DNA of 64,000 nucleotides from Pseudomonadota bacterium (GTDB lineage: Bacteria > Myxococcota_A > UBA796 > SXON01), in contig JAUXTN010000002.1 in the NCBI GenBank assembly GCA_030684355.1, positions 216,069 to 280,068 on the forward strand. The letters run 5' to 3'. The notes under the pieces were generated by a model. That model saw nothing but the letters and a program-made list of their open reading frames with translations. It did no database searches and was not told the DNA's origin. Shown piece by piece: positions 63,370-64,000 of this stretch; the stretch's first letter is position 1; the number at the start of each line of letters is the position of its first letter. The translations under genes were made by a program, and so were the position numbers.

Positions 63370-64000
63370 GCTACGACGGGTTCCTGGTCGTCGACAAGCC
63401 GCCCGGCGTCACCTCCCATGACGTCGTGGCCGTCGTGCGTGCGGTCACCGGGCTGAAGAAGGTCGGGCACACGGGCACGCTCGATCCGTTCGCGACGGGC
63501 GTGCTCCCGCTCGCGCTCGGCAGCGCGACGCGCCTCATCCAGTACCTCGACGAGAACCAGAAGGTCTACGACGCCGTGGTGCGCCTCGGGAGCGCGACGG
63601 ACACCGGGGATCCCACCGGCCAGGTCATCGAGGAGCAGCCGGTCCCGGCCTTCACCCAGAAGGACCTCCTCGCGGTGCTCGAGACGTTCCTGGGCCAGCG
63701 GATGCAGACGCCGCCGCGCTACTCGGCGGTCAAGGTCGCCGGGCGCCCGCTCTACGACTACGCCCGCAAGGGGCAGACCGTCGAGGTCAAGGCGCGCCCC
63801 GTCCGCATCGACGCGATGGAGCTCATCGACATGGATGGGCCGCGCGTGCACGTGCTCATCAAGTGCAGCCGCGGCACGTACGCGCGGGTGCTCGCCGAGG
63901 AGATCGGCGTGGCGCTCGGCACCGTGGGCCACCTGGAGGAGCTCCGCCGCCTCGGCAGCGGGCCGTTCCAGATCGAGCACGCCGTGTCGTTCTCGCGCAT
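63366..64000 (+). CDS. truB: tRNA pseudouridine-55 synthase (3' end beyond window)
   Basis: The first 211 residues or so of TruB, which makes pseudouridine 55 in the T-loop of tRNAs. SYDGFLVVDKPPGVTSHDVV starts the family; the catalytic Asp is in VGHTGTLDPFATGVLPLALG. Also visible are QTPPRYSAVKVAGRPLYDYARKG and IKCSRGTYARVLAEEIG. The ATG overlaps the rbfA stop (ATGA). The gene is open to the window edge. Confidence 0.95.
   Translation, partial: MSYDGFLVVDKPPGVTSHDVVAVVRAVTGLKKVGHTGTLDPFATGVLPLALGSATRLIQYLDENQKVYDAVVRLGSATDTGDPTGQVIEEQPVPAFTQKDLLAVLETFLGQRMQTPPRYSAVKVAGRPLYDYARKGQTVEVKARPVRIDAMELIDMDGPRVHVLIKCSRGTYARVLAEEIGVALGTVGHLEELRRLGSGPFQIEHAVSFSR

Overview
The window is GC-rich (around 70 percent by eye), densely coded DNA from a Gram-negative bacterium that looks like a member of the Myxococcota / former Deltaproteobacteria. 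The signs are many outer-membrane lipoproteins (several with Asp-Thr repeat linkers or very short signal peptides), outer-membrane barrels, multihaem c-type cytochromes, unusual two-component proteins, a CotH-like secreted protein, and frequent GTG/TTG starts with 4-bp ATGA/GTGA overlaps. No rRNA, tRNA, CRISPR array, phage or insertion sequence was recognised. No intergenic gap exceeds about 280 bp; the two largest (13959-14237 and 58724-59004) hold no gene.

Layout. 1-8.2 kb: the end of a peptide-type ABC ATPase, two exported proteins, a DT-linker lipoprotein, an OmpA-like protein, a large Ig-like/barrel protein and a candidate selenocysteine thioredoxin-fold lipoprotein read through an in-frame TGA. 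8.3-13.4 kb: a four-gene overlapping signalling operon (small His-containing protein, receiver-AAA+ regulator, TPR histidine kinase, atypical receiver). 13.4-17.5 kb: GNAT, PepP, RmlA and RmlB. 17.6-28.8 kb: an amine-metabolism-like region with an FAD amine oxidase-like protein, two GNAT-like paralogues (one continuous in frame with a GABA-type aminotransferase), a second aminotransferase, a deacetylase of the histone deacetylase fold, an outer-membrane protein, GltX and an aldehyde dehydrogenase. 28.8-35.7 kb: CotH-like lipoprotein, small membrane protein, multihaem lipoprotein, then a lipoprotein-lipoprotein-kinase-regulator operon preceded by phased TGCGACA repeats. 35.7-41.4 kb: aconitase with an odd tail, a condensation-like acyltransferase with its LysR regulator, and a DT-linker cytochrome.

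41.4-46.2 kb: RsmB, MutS and XerD in one overlapping operon. 46.2-51.6 kb: two tandem paralogous polytopic membrane proteins, an FAD lipoprotein and a CBS-pair protein. 51.6-58.7 kb: a second deacetylase-fold protein with a long C-terminal extension, a homocysteine methyltransferase/MTHFR fusion that probably starts at CTG, a PP2C phosphatase fused to a degenerate kinase-like region, and an HD phosphohydrolase. 59-62.9 kb: two paralogous proteins of unknown function, a 62-residue protein and an acidic coiled-coil protein. The window ends in rbfA-truB.

The observations most worth following are the selenoprotein candidate with a bacterial SECIS-like hairpin, the GNAT/aminotransferase/deacetylase operon with an internal ribosome binding site, the four-gene atypical phosphorelay, the phased repeats before the sensor operon, and a family of palindromic intergenic elements, one of which appears to supply stop codons to two unrelated genes. 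All calls come from reading the sequence; no database search was run.
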